64,000 bases of DNA from Hyaloraphidium curvatum (GCA_025558095.1 JAIVFI010000010.1:620001-684000), one strand, 5' to 3'. Shown: positions 31,024-41,753, counted from the stretch's first letter. Program-made: numbers and translations. Notes: generated by a model from the letters alone, not told the origin.

Positions 31024-32501
31024 TCACTTCGACACGCCGTACTTTTCCGGGTTCTTCTCGACCTCCTCCCGCGACACCATGTCCGCGCCCACCTCCTCCG
31101 AATACTTCCTGTCCACGGCCTCGATGTACCACGGCACGTTGACGAACTCGCCCTTCCTGCTCACCCCGCCCGTGAGGTCGAGCACGTACTGGTCCCACCC
31201 CTGCGCGCCCTTGCGCCGCGGCATGCGGTCGTTGGGCTCGATCCGGTAGAACACGTGGTACGAGCGGATGCCGGTGGCGTCGGGGAGCATGGGCGCGCGG
31301 GCGAGGGTGGCGGAGCGGTTGTGCACGAGCGCCTGGAGGAGGGCGGGGCGGAGGGAGGAGGTGGGGGACTGGAGGGAGGGGCATTCCGAGGCGTGGAAGG
31401 CCTTCCAGTCGGTGGCTTGGCATTGCTTGGAGCTGTTGGCGGCCGGTCAGCGGGATCGAGATGGATCCGCGACGGGACGAACCAGTAGACGGGCACGAGG
31501 CAGCCGGCGCAGCGGCTCAGCTTCTGCGCGTTGACGTCCAGCACGCACGTGCGGCACCAGAAGCACTGGCTGCGGAGCACGATGCAGCCGTCGTTGTCGC
31601 CCTTGGTCCCGATGGGGATGCCGAGCTTGTCCCAGGGCGGGCTCGATGCCAGCTTGGCGATCTCCTCCTCCGTCTCGGCGGCCAGGTCAAACTCGGAAGA
31701 GTCCCACTCGGGGGAGATCTTGCCTCCGTCGGCGCGGAAGGCAAAGTGCACGGGGAAGACGATGTCGCCCGAGTCGTCCACCTCGACAAACTCGCCGTTG
31801 GGCTGCTTGACCTTCTTCATGCCCACCTGGGGCGCGGTCGAGTACACCCAGGCGTTGCAGCGCAGGTTTGTGGTCAGGGCAAAGTTGAGGAAGGCCAGGA
31901 TGTCGGTGGTGGGGGTCGGCAGCTCGCGGAACACCTCGCCGATCCGCTCCTGCTGGTGCGACAGCAGCAGCTCCCAGATCTTCTTGCGGGCCACGATGAG
32001 CTGCTGCAGCACCGACGGCGGCAGCGGGCTGATGGCGAAGCGCATGCACTGCGAAAGCAGCGCGGCCGTCAGCGACACTTTGGGCTTCTTGGCCTTGCCC
32101 GCCGCGGCCAGCTTCACGGCCGGGTGCTCCTCGGCCACCTGCTCGTCCACGAACGCGGGCAGGAACTGCGACAGCACATGGTAGTCGAGCACGAAGCCCG
32201 ACGTGTCGCCCTGCGCCGACAGCCGCGCGGCCGAGCCGTCCTTGTCGAGGTACTGCTCGCGGAACGTCGCGGCGAAGCGCGCCAGCGTCGCCTTTGCCTC
32301 GGCGGCGTCCTTCGGCACGCCGGCGAGCCAGAACGCCCGCGTGATCTGCACGTTGTCGCCGCGCGTCACGTCGAACGGCAGCTTGCCGGCCGCGGCGGGC
32401 GACACGGACGCCGCCGCGAGGCCCTCGCTGAGCGCCGCCACGTCGCCGCCGGCGGCGTCCGCGGAGCCCTTGGCCTCCTTTGCGCTGCCGCTGGAGCTCA
32501 T
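31024..32501 (-). CDS. MYND zinc-finger protein
   Basis: Two exons (32501-31483, 31432-31024) encode 475 aa. The MYND finger is split by the intron: CRTCVLDVNAQKLSRCAGC is followed by VYCSKQCQATDWKAFHASEC, giving the complete C4-C2HC set at about residues 318-357. The 300 residues before it are helical, with no recognised domain. The segment after it (YHVFYRIEPNDRMPRRKG...) is also unassigned. MYND fingers mediate protein interactions through proline-rich motifs. No SET domain is present. The 50-nt intron contains GCTGACCGG. It is divergent from the N-formylglutamate amidohydrolase gene, with starts 134 bp apart. Confidence 0.8.
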
Positions 32502-32634
32502 GGCGCAGATGGGGAAAGCCGCGGCGATGCGGGCGGGGGAAGTTTCGTCTCTTTTGGCAGCGGGGACAGCGCATCAACAGGAGGAACGGACACCCCCATC
32601 TCCTCCTTTTCCGCCGATATTATTCAAAGCTAGA

Positions 32635-33510
32635 ATGGACGTCGCGGTCGAAGATGCCCTTCTTGTCTTTTCCGCGGCGGCTCCGCGGCCGTCTCCCGTG
32701 TTCTTGACCGTCGAACACGCTTCGTCTCGGATTCCCGAACCATGGCCCTCTCCGTCTCCCGGCGACGCTTCATTGCTGCAACAACACTGGGGCATCGACT
32801 TGGGGGCGGAGACTTTGGCACAGGAGATTGCTGTGGCTCTGGCAGCCGCAGAAGGACCGCATTCGGGCGAAGTTCGGGGAGTTGCGGCACGATTCTCGCG
32901 GCTGCTGTGCGACGCCAACAGGAACCTGGAGGACGACGAGGCCCTGGAGATGAAGTTCAGGGCGGGCGAGATTGCTTCGCCTGGGACGATGATGAGGAGG
33001 ACCTGCGAGGACGGCAAGGTCGTCGTCGACATGAACCGTTCTCTCACTCTTTCGGATCGGAAACGGCGGATCGACACCCTCTACAGGCCCTACCACGCCG
33101 CGATCGACCGCGAGCTCGGCTCCCTCACCTCTCGACTCGCTTCTTCGGCCCATCCGATCCTCGTGCTGAGCGTGCACAGCTTTACCGACATGTACGAGGG
33201 CCGCAAGAGGACACTGGAAGTCGGCGTGCTCTACCGCGACGCGGACGACGCGGACCTTGCGGTGCTGCTCTGCGCCAAGCTCGGCGAAGCTGGTTTCCGG
33301 AGCGCGATCAACGAACCCTGGTCCGGGAAGGAGGGTTTCATGCACTCGGCGAACGCGCATGCCAGAGGGTTGGGGGAGAGGGGGAGGGCGCTGATGATCG
33401 AGGCGCGGCAGGATCTTTTGGTTGGGGACGCGGCGTGGAGGAAGCGGCTCGTCGATTGCCTGGTTGCAACGCTGGGGAACTGGTACAGCGGGCTGGATCG
33501 CGCGTCTTAG
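32635..33510 (+). CDS. N-formylglutamate amidohydrolase family protein
   Basis: A single exon of 291 aa. The family hydrolyses N-formyl-glutamate to formate and glutamate (HutG branch of histidine degradation) or related N-acyl amino acids. Visible family blocks are FLTVEHASSRIPEPW near the N-terminus, HWGIDLGA, RLLCDANRNLED, VDMNRSLTL, LSVHSFTD (metal-binding His), LEVGVLYR and a C-terminal ALMIEARQDL. The length matches the family. No targeting signal is evident, so it is probably cytosolic. The start at 32635 leaves a 133-bp divergent promoter shared with the MYND gene. Confidence 0.85.
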   Translation: MDVAVEDALLVFSAAAPRPSPVFLTVEHASSRIPEPWPSPSPGDASLLQQHWGIDLGAETLAQEIAVALAAAEGPHSGEVRGVAARFSRLLCDANRNLEDDEALEMKFRAGEIASPGTMMRRTCEDGKVVVDMNRSLTLSDRKRRIDTLYRPYHAAIDRELGSLTSRLASSAHPILVLSVHSFTDMYEGRKRTLEVGVLYRDADDADLAVLLCAKLGEAGFRSAINEPWSGKEGFMHSANAHARGLGERGRALMIEARQDLLVGDAAWRKRLVDCLVATLGNWYSGLDRAS

Positions 33511-33633
33511 CTGCATTGTATGCGATTGAAACGGCTTGCCCCATCGGCATTGACGCTGAGGAGGGTTCCGATTTTGCGTGCTCGTTAGGCCGGTTCGAAG
33601 CAGGTTGCCGACTGCCCGCGCGCGAAGACCTGA

Positions 33634-33909
33634 ACGGTTTCACGATTTCGGCACTCCCAAGCCCGCCTTTGCGCTCCCAAGCCCGCCTTTGCGCTCGCGC
33701 CGAGATCGGTCGGAACCGTCTTTGACGGATTCTCCGCGCCCGTTCTGCAGAAGCTCATCGTGATCGAAAGCGGCGATCTTACTACGATCGACGACGTTCG
33801 CCCGGTGGTCGGGGAGGGCGTCGAGATCGTCGGGACTTCCGGGTGGGTGGGAGGTCCGGCTAAGACCAGGAGGTGGCCAGAACTGAACGCCGCGATCCTC
33901 CAACCTTAA
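33634..33909 (+). pseudogene. 3' relic of the F-box/LRR-like family
   Basis: Bases 33718-33909 read VFDGFSAPVLQKLIVI, then a charged stretch and GEGVEIVGTSGW, up to a TAA. This matches the C-terminal end of the gene at 25037 (DVFAGFSAPALQELVVV...VGEAVEINVTGKN). The open frame starts after a stop at 33631-33633 and has no ATG. The upstream two-thirds of the gene are missing, replaced by a short tandem repeat. It is on the opposite strand to the 25-kb copy. No other part of the family was found nearby. Confidence 0.7.
33654..33693 (+). repeat. Two-copy 20-bp tandem repeat
   Basis: CTCCCAAGCCCGCCTTTGCG occurs at 33654-33673 and 33674-33693, directly 5' of the F-box/LRR relic match. Confidence 0.85.
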
Positions 33910-34286
33910 AAGCGCTCTGCACCAGCCCGCGTTGCGTGGAAGGACCGGCGCAGCTCCATGGTTTCCGCGTTACCCGGTGGGAAAGGAGCGACGCGAACTC
34001 CGAACGGGCGTCGAACTCCGCTCCCGCGCGCGAGTCGCGCAAACTCAGCACATCGGTCCAACTTCCTGCGACAATCTGCGCTTCACTGCGCCCCTCGCCT
34101 AGACCTGTTTTGCCGTGCCTGCGCTCTGCGGGCCGCCGCCGCGATGAGGCGGACAGCCGGGACCGCCGACCCGGCTCGGCCGAATGTCTCCACCGGCAAC
34201 ACCCACGTAAGCAGCTCTTTGAAAACGCTCCAGAATCGTTCATTTTGTCCTCATGTGTCGTCTTTTGCCGTCGTTTATCGTCCTTT

Positions 34287-34400
34287 GCCGGCCTATAGCG
34301 GCCTATACCGGCCTATGTCACCCTCTGCCCCCTCTGCTGCTCGCGGCCTTTGTCCCCCTATATCGGCCTATATCAGCCTACATCGACATGTACGGCCTAT
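34287..34400 (+). repeat. Decanucleotide GGCCTATA repeat cluster
   Basis: Two groups of about 10-bp units: CGGCCTATAG/CGGCCTATAC/CGGCCTATGT near 34289-34318, and TCGGCCTATA/TCAGCCTACA/CGGCCTATAT near 34363-34400. Confidence 0.75.
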
Positions 34401-34480
34401 ATTTCGAAAATTTGAGCCTTTGCGGGCGCCTGTTTGGACATATTGGCGATGGGATAGCAGCAACGGGGTCAGGGGGGCCC

Positions 34481-34548
34481 TGACAGAGCAGCAAACGATA
34501 CCATCGATCAAGACAAAATCGTGACTGAGCAACAAACGATACCATCGA
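34481..34548 (+). repeat. 27-nt imperfect direct repeat pair
   Basis: 34481-34507 and 34522-34548 share GAGCA(G/A)CAAACGATACCATCGA with two mismatches over 27 nt. They sit 3' of the frameshifted MHR-domain gene. Confidence 0.8.
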
Positions 34549-34749
34549 CGATATACATAATGTACGGCATCTCCAGTAATCGAGACAGATCGAGACAGCC
34601 AAGTGCCCTGAGCTCCACAAGACGAAGAGTGCGCCTGGGCTCTGGAGGAAGCATTCAGATCCAGCAGCGACCACGCGCGATGTAGGGCTGACTCTGAAGC
34701 GAGACAAATCCGCGATCAGAACATCCCGAGTCAAGTTTACTCGATTCGT

Positions 34750-36409
34750 TCACAAAGCGACGGCATCCCAGTAGAACCCAGCGCGTCCCTCCGAACGGTC
34801 CTCTCCGACCAGGCTCTCGGGCAGCTCCCAATCCGCGCCGGGCGCGGGCACCGCGACGTGCACGCCCCTCTCGGCGCAAAGCCCCGCGAACGCGGGCGCC
34901 ATCCCCGCGATGCTCATCCCGTACTTCTTCCCCAGCCCGGTCAGCAAGGCACCGCACCGCTCTCCACCCCTTTTCGACACTCTTCCGACCGCGCCCTCCG
35001 CAGCGCCGCGTCCTCGTACGTCTCCCCGATCAGTTCCTCCCTGTCGTCGATCCCGCCAAGCAGCTGCAGGCCGGTTTTGAACACGGACGGCGCGAGCATG
35101 TAGTACGCGCCCTCCAGCGTCCGATCCTGCCGCATTCCCGCCTTGAGGAACGACGCGAACCACAGCGCCCGCGCCAGCGCGGAGCCTTCGAACCCGGCCG
35201 CCGCGAGCCGCTCCATCACGCAGGCCTCGTGCACGAGGACGAGCTGCACCGCGATCCGGGCGTGCGCATACGAGGGGTAGTACGGCTCCCAGTTGGCGAA
35301 GAAGGGGCCGCTATCGCCCCGCGCAAACGCCGAGCGGAGGTCCTCGGGGACGGCCTGCATGATCGAGTCGGTAATCGCCGACAGGCTCGCCGCAAGCTGC
35401 TTGCGCGATGACGCGGGGGCGCCTTTGACGGCAAGCAGGAGGTGCTCCGCAAAGTTGGCGAGCTCCATGTGGCACAGGACCGAGCCGTAGCCCGAGTAGG
35501 CGAGGGCGGCGACGGAGCGGGCGTAAAGGGCGAGGTCCCCTACGGAGCCTTCCGAGAACTGCACGATCGGGGGCGAATGCGAGTTCCATACGCCGTGCAG
35601 ATTCGCGAAAGCCGATTTCCAGTCCGGGCGGTCGAACCACCGCTCGCTGGAGGGGAGCAGCCGTTCCCCGGAGGTGTAGTGGATCCCGAAACAAGGCATG
35701 CCGCTGGCCCCCGAAGCTCCCTGATCGAACGCGCAAACAGCAAGGCGAAGACGCGACACCGACTCGGCGTACAGCCAGGCATCCGCCGTCTCGGAACGCC
35801 GGGGAGTAACGAATGCACCAGGCGCCCCGACAGTTTCACGGCGCGGCGCAGGAGCGGGATCGTCTGCGCCTGCTTCCCCGCTAGTGCAGTAGCGTCCAAC
35901 AGCAGCATGTATGCCTGCGCCGACTCGAGGTCACCGCTGCTGCCCGCCACGAGGTGCTTGTGGGCGGCCTCCACGAATTGGAACAGCACTTGAAAGCGGC
36001 TCTTCTTGGAGAGCCCGGGGAGGAGCCGGGCGGCCGCAGCCGCGGTGGCCCACGCCAGCCCGAGAGGAGGTTTCTTGTAGAGGCAGTTGGGTTCGATGAA
36101 GGCCGCCTCGAACGCCCCGCGATGGAGCAACGGGATGAGGGAGAACAGGCTCTCCCGGAAAAAGCAGTCCACGGCCGCGCGCAGCTCCGGCGGGAACGCG
36201 CTGTGGGAGCCCCGTCCCGCGGGCATGCCGCCATCTGCTTCCTCGCGCGCCGCGGCGCTGTTGACGGCGATTGTTGAGGAGCCGTCGTCCGCGAAGTCGC
36301 AGTTGCCACCGCGGTGCTCCTCGGCCGCTTCCGCGGCCAGCGCCGCCTCGGCAGCGAGCGCACACAATTCGCTCCAGTCGCGTCCGTCGTCGATGCCGTC
36401 TTCGGACAT
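34750..36409 (-). pseudogene. Frameshifted fungal MHR-domain protein (paralogue of 42175-43830)
   Basis: Aligned to the intact paralogue, this copy keeps the whole domain: FFRESLFSLIPLLHRGAF..., the LESAQAYMLLLDATALAGK helix, and the C-terminal GADWELPESLVGED...GFYWDAVAL. Two frame breaks occur. At about 35793 one base is missing relative to the paralogue (GVPRRRMPG replaces a GIPEDADAW-like segment). At about 34965-34975 the frame ends in GVESGAVPC and resumes in another frame at GALLTGLGKKYG. The MHR domain is the regulatory part of fungal transcription factors. Neither copy has a visible Zn2Cys6 cluster. The breaks could be real decay or homopolymer sequencing errors. Confidence 0.75.
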
Positions 36410-36500
36410 GGCGATAAGGCCCGTCGGTCTTGTCTGAGGAGTGGGTAGATCCCCTGAGCCTAAATTGTTCACGAGCCGGCTCTGTGGCTCGCCGAGCAAC

Positions 36501-38356
36501 TCAGCGCGTAAGCACTACGCTTACCAAGGCCACTAGGCTACCTCGGGTGCGAACCATAGTTCGCCCCCAGGCGAATTCGGGAGGCGCCTGCACCGTCAAA
36601 GTCGAGGTCACGGGCGGCAGCTGCACCGTCAAAGTCGAGGTCACGGGCGGCAGCTGCACCGTCAAAGTCGAGGTCACGGGCGGCAGCTGCAGAGTCTCGG
36701 TGCTCGTCACGGGAGGGAGCTGCACCGTCGCGGTGGAAACGACCGTGATCGGGTTGCATCCAACGGGGGGAGTGGTCGCGGCGTGGGGTGGAGCCGACGG
36801 CGTCGTCGATGCCCGGAGGGTCGAGGTACGGCGGGCGGTAGTGGAAGCAGCACCGGAAAACGTCTTTGCCGTCAAAGTGCGGCTGGCGCCCGCCGTCCTG
36901 CTCCTGGTGGCGGTGCGGGAACGGGTGGTCGTTCGGCTACGGGTGCGGGTGCTCTGCGGAGCCACCGGGGCCACCTCGTTGCGGAACCCGGCGATCTCGG
37001 CGGCGACGTTGTTGAGCGAGCGGGCGTTGTCGGCGCGATCCACTTCGCCGGTCGCGCGGTTGTTGTAGTTGACGTTCGGGTTCGAAAAGTGAGCGATGGT
37101 GGGGCAGTTGACGACATCGCAGTCGTAGGCCCTTGGGATGCACAAACCACGTCAGCATACACAAGGATGCGCGCCCATGCATCTTGCTCACATGATAGTT
37201 CTGAAGCTGGCCTGTCCCTCGACGTGCTGGTACCCGTAGGAGTAAGCGAATGCGCCTGGAGAACCCCCGGCGTTGGCGGCGTCGTGGTCGCAGCCCATGT
37301 TGTGGCCGCACTCGTGGGCAAGCGTAAAGTCCGCGATGCATTCCGCGCTGCTGACCGCGAAACCCCAGTCGTCGTTGCCGGCCGTGCCCGGATCGGTGAG
37401 GATCCAGCCTTTGCCGCAGTACGCGTCATCGTCGATATACAGGTGCACGAGGTCCGCCCCGTACTCGTCCCTCAGGGCATGCACGCTGTCCATGTAGCCG
37501 TCGTCGGTGCCGTCGGAAATCGTCCCAATCGTAGTTGACCTGGGCCACGTGCACGAGCCGGAACCGGATGTTGACCAGGCTGTTCCTGAACGCATCGTTG
37601 GCGAGCTCGATGTCGTGCTCGTAGATCTGCTGGGGGTTGGCCGCGCCCCACGCACGCGCCGATGCGGGCGTGTAGAGTCCGAAGATGTCGACAGTAAAGA
37701 TGCCATCGGGGCCGGGGAGGGCCTGGCGCCGGCTGAGCCGGGGCTCGCTCGTGTGGTTCGCAGCGGAGGGCTTCTCGGGGTGCGCGAAGCTGGGCTTCGC
37801 AGTCAGGTTGACCTGCTTGATACGGTGCACGCCGGGGCCGTCCGGAAGGATCTAAGCAAGGCGAAGGACAGGTCAGACCGACAGCACCATCATGCACACG
37901 AGCACAAACCTTGTAGGTGCCAGAGGCCGTGATGACGGTGCCGATGATGTTGCCGGACGGCGAGGCGGTGAGCGCGACGTAGCTGGTCCCGTACAGGTCC
38001 AGGTCCCCGAGCCAGGTCGTCGACCGGCCGGAGTCGACCACCTGCTTGCACACGGCGGAGAAGGATGCGTCCTTGAACAGCGGCAGCGAGATTCGGTCGG
38101 GGCCGCCGGCGGCGAGCAGGCGGGGGTTGGCACTGACCCGGCGCTCCCGGACGGAGAACCGATCAGGGCGGTCAGGGCGGGCGCCGGGGAGCGCGTCCAT
38201 GGGCGGGAGGTCGGCAAAGAGGGAGGGAGCCTCGGCGGCGCTCGCCGTGCCGGCCAGGAGCAGCGTACAAAAGAGCATCGCCAAGACACCTCGGGCAGCA
38301 TAGCGGCGTTCGCCGGATCGAATCGCGGCGGATCCCGCGGCGCGACCGGCGGGCAT
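36501..38356 (-). pseudogene. Secreted reprolysin-like (M12-type) metzincin protease with one frame break
   Basis: Exons 38356-37910, 37851-37192 and 37131-36501. A signal peptide is present (GVLAMLFCTLLLAGTASA). The propeptide region is followed by the zinc site HECGHNMGCDHD (HExxHxxGxxHD) and a Met-turn RTIMAY, the latter rebuilt by the 60-nt intron. The 3' exon has Cys-rich metzincin end sequence and then a Thr/Pro linker with repeats LPPVTSTLTVQ encoded by a 33-bp tandem repeat, ending in a hydrophobic tail that may direct GPI anchoring. Within exon 2 the frame shifts near 37535, between VAQVNYD and ISDGTDDGYMDSVH. No intron explains it, so the copy is broken or the sequence has an indel error. 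Confidence 0.72.
36591..36722 (+). repeat. 33-bp coding tandem repeat (three perfect units, one degenerate)
   Basis: Units 36591-36623, 36624-36656 and 36657-36689 are identical. 36690-36722 is a diverged fourth. On the minus strand each unit encodes an 11-residue Pro/Thr/Ser/Val motif in the protease tail. Confidence 0.9.
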
Positions 38357-39298
38357 CGTCGGGAGGCCTTGATAGAGTCTTGATGGTTGCTGCGGCTCGA
38401 GCTCGCCGTTTGGTAGAGAAACCAATCGGTTAACCGTCGGGCCGCGGGCGGAGGTTGGTCGGGACGCTTTGGCGGCACGTCCAGCCAGTCGGATCCAAAA
38501 CGTCATGGGCGGCGGCAACACAGCATATTCAGGGATGCGGAAGCTCGCTTATGCTTCGGAAACGTTTCCATTTTTTTCGCATGGGATGCGGCGCATTCCT
38601 GTAATGCGAGGCGGGACTCCTTGTCCTTCGAATCTCGGCTACTGGATCCGTACGGGCGGGCTGTGTCGGTCCGACCTCCGACCTCCGACATCCGACCGGC
38701 CGATCGCCCGACGCGGCAAAGTTGCAGCTGCCGCTTGCCGCACGGGTCCCAAAGGGCACCCTGGGCAGAGCACTCTTGCCGCCTTGCCGCGCCTTGCACC
38801 GCCATTGGTTGGCCCCGGCCCATTGACATGCGGACGAAGTGCTGGATCCACCACTTGCGCACGGATTGGATGCCAGCCTTGACGTATCGAGTCGCTCAAG
38901 GTGCGGCCTGCTGCCATTCATAGCCGGGGTTTTGCAATAATGGCGCCAGGAGATTTCGTCGTCGCTTCGCTGCCGAATGCATGTCGAACTTCGCCCAGCA
39001 ATGAATGTCCTCGTCACTTGTAGATTGCGAAGAGGCGGCAGTGGTATTCCATGTCGCCTGCACGAGGACAAAGCCTGACTCCTTTGGCACTTCAGAGGAA
39101 TGGTCCCCTGCGTTGTTCAGTTTGCGGCAAAGAAAGCCTTTTCTAGCAGATGGATCGCTGAATACCTTGCCTTTGCCGAGAGACTGAAGGGGAAGGAGAT
39201 GGGAGACAGGCCCAGCAACGGGGCACCGATGACTCGTCGATCACTACGAGCAGACTTTCGTTCTGACGGCGAGTGCGAGCTCGAAATGAACTCGAAAT
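38357..39298. other. Intergenic spacer
   Basis: About 940 bp between the protease start and the zinc-finger gene stop, both on the minus strand. A short CCGACCTCCGAC-type repetition near 38680-38700 is visible. No coding frame with family-like sequence was found. Confidence 0.4.
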
Positions 39299-41753
39299 CT
39301 AAGTGCTGAAGTACATGCGAATGTCTCCATCCTGCGCCTCCTCATCCTCGTCCGCGTCCGACAGCCCAGCGAGGCGGATCACGACCCGATCCGCGATCAT
39401 CCCCAGAACCTCGGATACGTCCTCGTCCGCGCGGCCCGTGCCCAGCCCGAGGTCCTCCGCGAGCACGTCCAGAATATCTTGGCGCAGAATGGCGAAGCCG
39501 CTGAACGGCCGCGTCAGGAAGACCTGCGAAACGCTGCCCGTGTGCTCCCCGTCCACGACCACCGCACCTAGGCCAACGTCGCGGATGCGTACAACGCGGC
39601 CCATGGTAGCCATGACCGCGGTCTTCTGCTCGTCGAAGCGCGTCCTTTTGAAGTCCGAATGGAACCAAGCGCCGTCGAACTCCAGCATGACCCGTTCGCC
39701 ATCCGGTCCCAGGAAGTGGGCGTCCACGCGCAGATCTTTCCGCGTCTGAGGGTGGGGCAAGATCTCCGTCATTGCCTTGTGGACCATCTCGACCGCCCGT
39801 TCAGGGTCCCAGATCCACCCATCTCCGAAGACGGCGAAGAGGTAGCAGACGACGGCGTGAACCTCCGAGATCGACCGCCCGGGCAGCTTCTTCTTCAAGG
39901 CTTTGCACAGGGCCTCGCCGAGCTTCCCGTTCCGCTGCTCGGGATCCGGGCACCGGGAAACGACCGAGCCGTGCTGGCAGGCGGCGTGCGTCCTCTTGTG
40001 CTTGGCCAGCGAAGCGGTCTGCGTGAACGCCATGCCGCATCCCAAGTAATCGCATGAGTAAGGCCGCTCCCCGGTATGGACCCGCCGATGGGTGACGAGA
40101 TGGGTGGAGCAGGCGAAGGCCATGATGCAGCCTTCAAAGTCGCATGGATACGGCCGCTCCCCAGTATGGCTCCTCCGGTGCACAAGAAGAGAGCCAGACG
40201 TCGAATAGGTCACGCCACACCCCTCGAACTCACACGTGTAGGGTCGTTCGCCGGTGTGAGTCCTTTGGTGCTTCGCAAGCCCTCCAGACTCGGAAAACGA
40301 CATGCGGCACCCCTCAACGTCGCACGCATAAGGTTTTTCGCCGGTGTGGGTTCTCCTGTGGATGACGAGAGAGCCGGGCGTCGTGAGCGCCTTCCCGCAG
40401 CCCGCGAAGTCGCAGCCGTAGGGCCGCTCCCCAGTATGCGTCCGTTTGTGCGTCACTAGATTGCCGGAGCAGGTGAAGGCCTTACTGCACCCCTCGAAAT
40501 CGCACGCGTAAGGTCGTTCGCCCGTATGGACCCGCTTGTGCGTGACAAGACCGCCGGATGTGGCGAACATTCTGCTGCATCCTTCGAAGTCGCACTGGTA
40601 GGGCCGGTCGCCCGTATGGGTCCGCTTGTGCGTCGTGAGACCGCCAGGCCAGCGAAAAGTTGCCAGTGTGTTTCCTTCTGTGCTTGACCAGAGCGCCTTT
40701 CTCCACGAACGCCCTGCCGCATCCCACAAAATCACATGGGTATGGCCGCTCTCCGGTGTGGATGCGCAGGTGTGTGACGAGAGAAGTCCGGGCAGCAAAT
40801 GCCATGGTACATCCCTCGAAACTGCACAGGTATGGTCGCTCCCCAGTGTGCTTCCGTTTGTGCGTGGTCAGGTTGCCCAGCCGAGCAAATGCCCTCCCAC
40901 ACCCGTCGAAATTGCACTCATAGGGCCGGTCCCCAGTATGGGTCCGTTTGTGATTGACAAGCGGACCCGAGGTGGCAAAAGACTTGCCGCACCCCTCGAA
41001 ATCGCACAGATATGGCCGCTGCCCCGTGTGCGTCCGCTTATGTGCATGGAGCTGAGCCTTGGTCCTCACGGCCTTGCCACATCCCTCAAATTCGCACACA
41101 AGGGGCCGCTCCTCCGTGTGCGTCAGCTCGTGCTTGACAAGATTGCCAGAAGTTGTGAAAGCCTTATTGCACAATGAGCACCGGTAGGGCCGCTCGTCCG
41201 TATGGACGCGCTCGTGATCCTTGATGTGGTGCTTCAGCTTGAACGTCTTTCCGCAGGTGGTGCACCTAAAGGGTCGCTCTCTGTCGTGGAACTGCTTCGC
41301 ATGAATGGTGCGCTCGCCTTTCGAGGCGAAGACCTCGACACAGGGCGGCCACTGGCACGGGAACCTGTTGTCGCCATTGCCCTCGTCTCCGCTGTCCAAA
41401 TGACCCGAGCTGCCGTCGGCGGATCCGGCCTCCCCGGAATCGCTAGTCGCTTCGTCCATCGAGCCGGCCGAACCCGAGTCATCCGAAACAGTCGCGAGGC
41501 CTTCGCCGCGCCGCGCGCGCTTCGTCGGACCACGCGCGGGGCCGACGTCCTCCTCCTCATCGCTGCTGATCTCGATCACAACCCTCTTCGCCTTCCGGGG
41601 CGCGGCAGCTGGCGTGCTCTCGTCGTGCGCTGCGTCGCTCACTTCGCCTGGCGCCGCTGCGCCCTGCAGCATCGCGGCGGACGGTCCCCGGGCGGGCGCT
41701 TTCGCGGCTCCGGCGAGCGGTGCGCTCTTACGCGCGGTAGGGATATCCGGCAT
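39299..41753 (-). CDS. C2H2 zinc-finger array fused to a PD-(D/E)XK-like endonuclease domain
   Basis: The N-terminus (about 140 aa) is acidic with a SUMO-interaction-like KRVVIEISSDEEED. Some 15 complete C2H2 fingers with TGERPY-type linkers follow. A helical segment follows the array, and then a domain reading DAHFLGPDGERVMLEFDG, WFHSDF, DEQKTAVM and GRVVRIRDVGL. This order (Asp, ExDG, D-x-x-K-T, RIRD-x-GL) matches Vsr/DUF559-like nucleases of the PD-(D/E)XK fold. The frame breaks inside the array near 40660, where most of one finger is missing. Splicing out 40625-40688 (64 nt, GT...AAG, with CTCAC) would restore one 796-aa frame but costs half of another finger. Otherwise the gene is frameshifted and yields a truncated 423-aa finger protein. 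Confidence 0.72.

Larger units (their letters stand above)
33511..34749. other. Gene-poor stretch with a gene relic and simple repeats
   Basis: About 1.2 kb without an intact gene. It contains a two-copy 20-bp tandem repeat (33654-33693), a 3' relic of the F-box/LRR-like gene (33634-33909), a decanucleotide GGCCTATA repeat (34287-34400) and a 27-nt direct repeat pair (34481-34548). It is less GC-rich than neighbouring coding DNA. Confidence 0.6.

Noticed and set aside
33580-33610. GGTTCGAAGC resembling a tRNA T-loop
   Set aside because: The flanking bases do not form a T-stem, and no acceptor or anticodon arm can be folded nearby. No tRNA was found elsewhere in the window.
34287-34400. GGCCTATA cluster as a CRISPR-like array
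   Set aside because: Units are only about 10 bp with no spacers of constant length, and the genome is eukaryotic.
38529-39071. 180-aa minus-strand frame between the protease and finger genes
   Set aside because: No recognisable family sequence or repeat with neighbouring genes. Treated as intergenic.
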